This document shows positions 23,001-23,352 of a stretch of DNA of 23,352 nucleotides, piece after piece (the stretch's first letter is position 1; the number at the start of each line of letters is the position of its first letter). Under the pieces are notes generated by a model that made no database searches, had not been told where the DNA came from, and saw only the letters and a program-made list of their open reading frames with translations. The position numbers and the translations under genes were made by a program. The stretch spans positions 1-23,352 of the forward strand of contig JAISAD010000047.1 in NCBI GenBank assembly GCA_031266895.1. Reading direction: 5' to 3'. This stretch comes from Bacteroidales bacterium. Its GTDB lineage: Bacteria; Bacteroidota; Bacteroidia; Bacteroidales; WCHB1-69.

Positions 23001-23226
23001 TGGCGGAGGAAAACGCCGTATGCGTCCCATTTTCCTCACCTCTGCCGTTGCCGCCATGGGTGTTTTGCCGATGATTATCAGCCAAAGTCCAATGTGGGCG
23101 CCCATGGCGACAATAATATTCTTCGGCACGCTGATAACGATGACGCTAATTGTTACCGTACTGCCGGTGGTTTACTGGCTGGCGTATAAAAAACACGATA
23201 AAATAAAAGTATCAATTACGAATTAA
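20092..23226 (+). CDS. RND-family efflux pump permease
   Basis: A 1044-residue inner-membrane proton-driven exporter. The first membrane helix is at about 17-35 (IIILLVAVLFAGGIYSL), with the EMPKQEMPEYT segment leading into the first periplasmic loop. In TM4 the motif IIVDDTIVVVDN carries Asp405-Asp406, matching the paired proton-relay aspartates of AcrB (Asp407/408). The second half repeats the fold, with membrane helices around 880-1035 (GIIGLVGIIVRNGIIMFDYI and the closing MTLIVTVLPVVYWLAYKK). Start: the ATG at 20092 follows the adaptor stop by 14 bp; the frame is open further upstream, but that part lies inside the adaptor gene and lacks transporter sequence. It is closest to HAE-type multidrug pumps; the substrate is not determinable. 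Confidence 0.94.
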   Translation: MQKNNRIIEWAMKNRQIIILLVAVLFAGGIYSLVEMPKQEMPEYTIRKGLVVGVYPGANSAQVEEQLTKPLERYLFTFPEIKRKTTASKTEDGIVYIFVDLADDVKDNNIVWSKIKHGLASFKSTLPSGVLAVAVNDNFGDVSAILVAMESDDKTSREIDNYCDALEDRLRAVPDVANVRRYGSQKEQITIYVDNEKLSAYGVGAKTLTTNLFAQGFTTAGGSLENSQSLTPIHIAETFRTEQEIASQIIFSTPQGDVVRVKDIGNVVREYPTPDSYITHNARKCVLLSIEVNPKANIITFGKEVNQVLTQFKNELPESVNINRIADQPEIVSHSITTFLRELLIAIFAVVLVIIILLPFRVATVSAMSIPITITITFVVMHAVGIPLNFVTLAALMAVLGIIVDDTIVVVDNYIDKLDAGISRWNATIQSVQEYFKSILSATLAISITFIPILFTSTGNMRDMIRHFPWTICIALFSSLLVGVLVIPIIQYFFIKRGLHKSTVSPAKKRRSFLDTVQSAYEKVLAKTFAFPKTTLLIALASIIAGVFMFLSVPIRMMPVAERDQFAVEIYLPNGSPLAKTAAIADSMENILRKDSRVKSVSAFMGTSSPRFHIVYAPHVPSKAYAQFIVNTVSNRATEKLLDEYTNKYAFYFPEAYVHFKQLDFQTTDAPLEIRLASDNISDLKTEAEKIETYLRGLDECLWVRTSFETPVQSAKIELSPEETARLGINKALVSAGISSGLTGMKISDVWEGSYSVPVYIEPQKAIRHSPEDGNPPIEGHTVSDLENVQVSGLLGSSVPLRQIAEISSEWNEGAITHRSGIRTISVFADIKRGENVNKVLNKIFDYTDGVLLPQLPEGMTLEYGGNSEQDKEVFVPLIFGMIIAFTIMFFILVFHFRKLKLAVIVMSSAALCVFGAAFGVWITNIDFNAFAVLGIIGLVGIIVRNGIIMFDYIEYLRFKKNENVKQAAFGGGKRRMRPIFLTSAVAAMGVLPMIISQSPMWAPMATIIFFGTLITMTLIVTVLPVVYWLAYKKHDKIKVSITN

Positions 23227-23236
23227 AAATTGAGAG

Positions 23237-23352
23237 ATGAAATATTTTGCAATTATCATAATACTTTGTTTTACTGCCAATTTTATCTTTCCACAAAACG
23301 TTCTTACTTTGGAACAGTGCAAAGAACTGGCTCTGAAAAACAACATGCAGGC
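23237..23352 (+). CDS. TolC-family outer-membrane efflux protein (5' part)
   Basis: Only the first 38 complete codons are present; the gene runs off the window end. They encode a signal peptide (MKYF, then a hydrophobic Ile/Leu run, ending near FPQ) followed by NVLTLEQCKELALKNN, the opening of the TolC/NodT outer-membrane factor family. The start is 10 bp after the pump stop, completing a three-part efflux operon. Length and integrity cannot be judged. Confidence 0.85.
   Translation, partial: MKYFAIIIILCFTANFIFPQNVLTLEQCKELALKNNMQ

Overview
The window reads as chromosomal DNA of a Bacteroidota bacterium, most likely order Bacteroidales. The evidence is a gingipain-like C25 protease with a type IX secretion sorting domain, a PUR-family DUF3276 protein, a DUF5683 protein behind parAB, a long Bacteroidota-type YidC, and repeated promoter-like motifs of the Bacteroidota form TTG-N19/21-TAnnTTTG. 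No rRNA, tRNA, CRISPR array, insertion sequence or phage gene was seen.

Layout. (1) 9-197: a compact array of nine 21-bp tandem repeats. (2) 200-3183, minus strand: a PLP-dependent trans-sulfuration-family enzyme followed by a FecCD/BtuC-type permease and its ATPase; no substrate-binding protein is present. (3) 3310-7971, plus strand: yidC, a PUR/DUF3276 nucleic-acid-binding protein, parA, parB and a DUF5683 membrane protein, a housekeeping envelope and chromosome-segregation block. (4) 8056-12047: a 1147-residue C25 cysteine protease, with a two-domain DUF1599 protein two bases behind it. (5) 12048-12652: a bidirectional terminator, a small minus-strand lipoprotein gene, and two outward promoter candidates with a palindrome. 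(6) 12653-16005: DoxX-family membrane protein, DRTGG-domain protein, RsbW-like ATPase and an [FeFe]-hydrogenase-like iron-sulfur protein, tightly packed. (7) 16126-17531: visibly A-rich pair, an AlkC-like DNA alkylation repair protein and a SAP/DUF6434 protein. (8) 17540-23352: an AraC-type regulator divergent from DUF2147 protein, RND adaptor, RND pump and a TolC-type outer-membrane protein cut by the window end.

How the genes fit together. Block 6 looks like a sensory or regulatory unit: the hydrogenase-like protein keeps the four cysteines expected to hold its active-site [4Fe-4S] cluster but has Phe where catalytic enzymes have the proton-transfer Cys, and it sits with a GHKL ATPase and a DRTGG protein, while no catalytic hydrogenase subunits follow. 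Block 8 is a complete tripartite efflux system with its own regulator; a 10-bp direct repeat spaced 21 bp apart just upstream of the efflux promoter is a good candidate for the regulator's binding site. The best leads for something new are block 6, the repeat array, and the intergenic regulatory elements in blocks 5 and 8.
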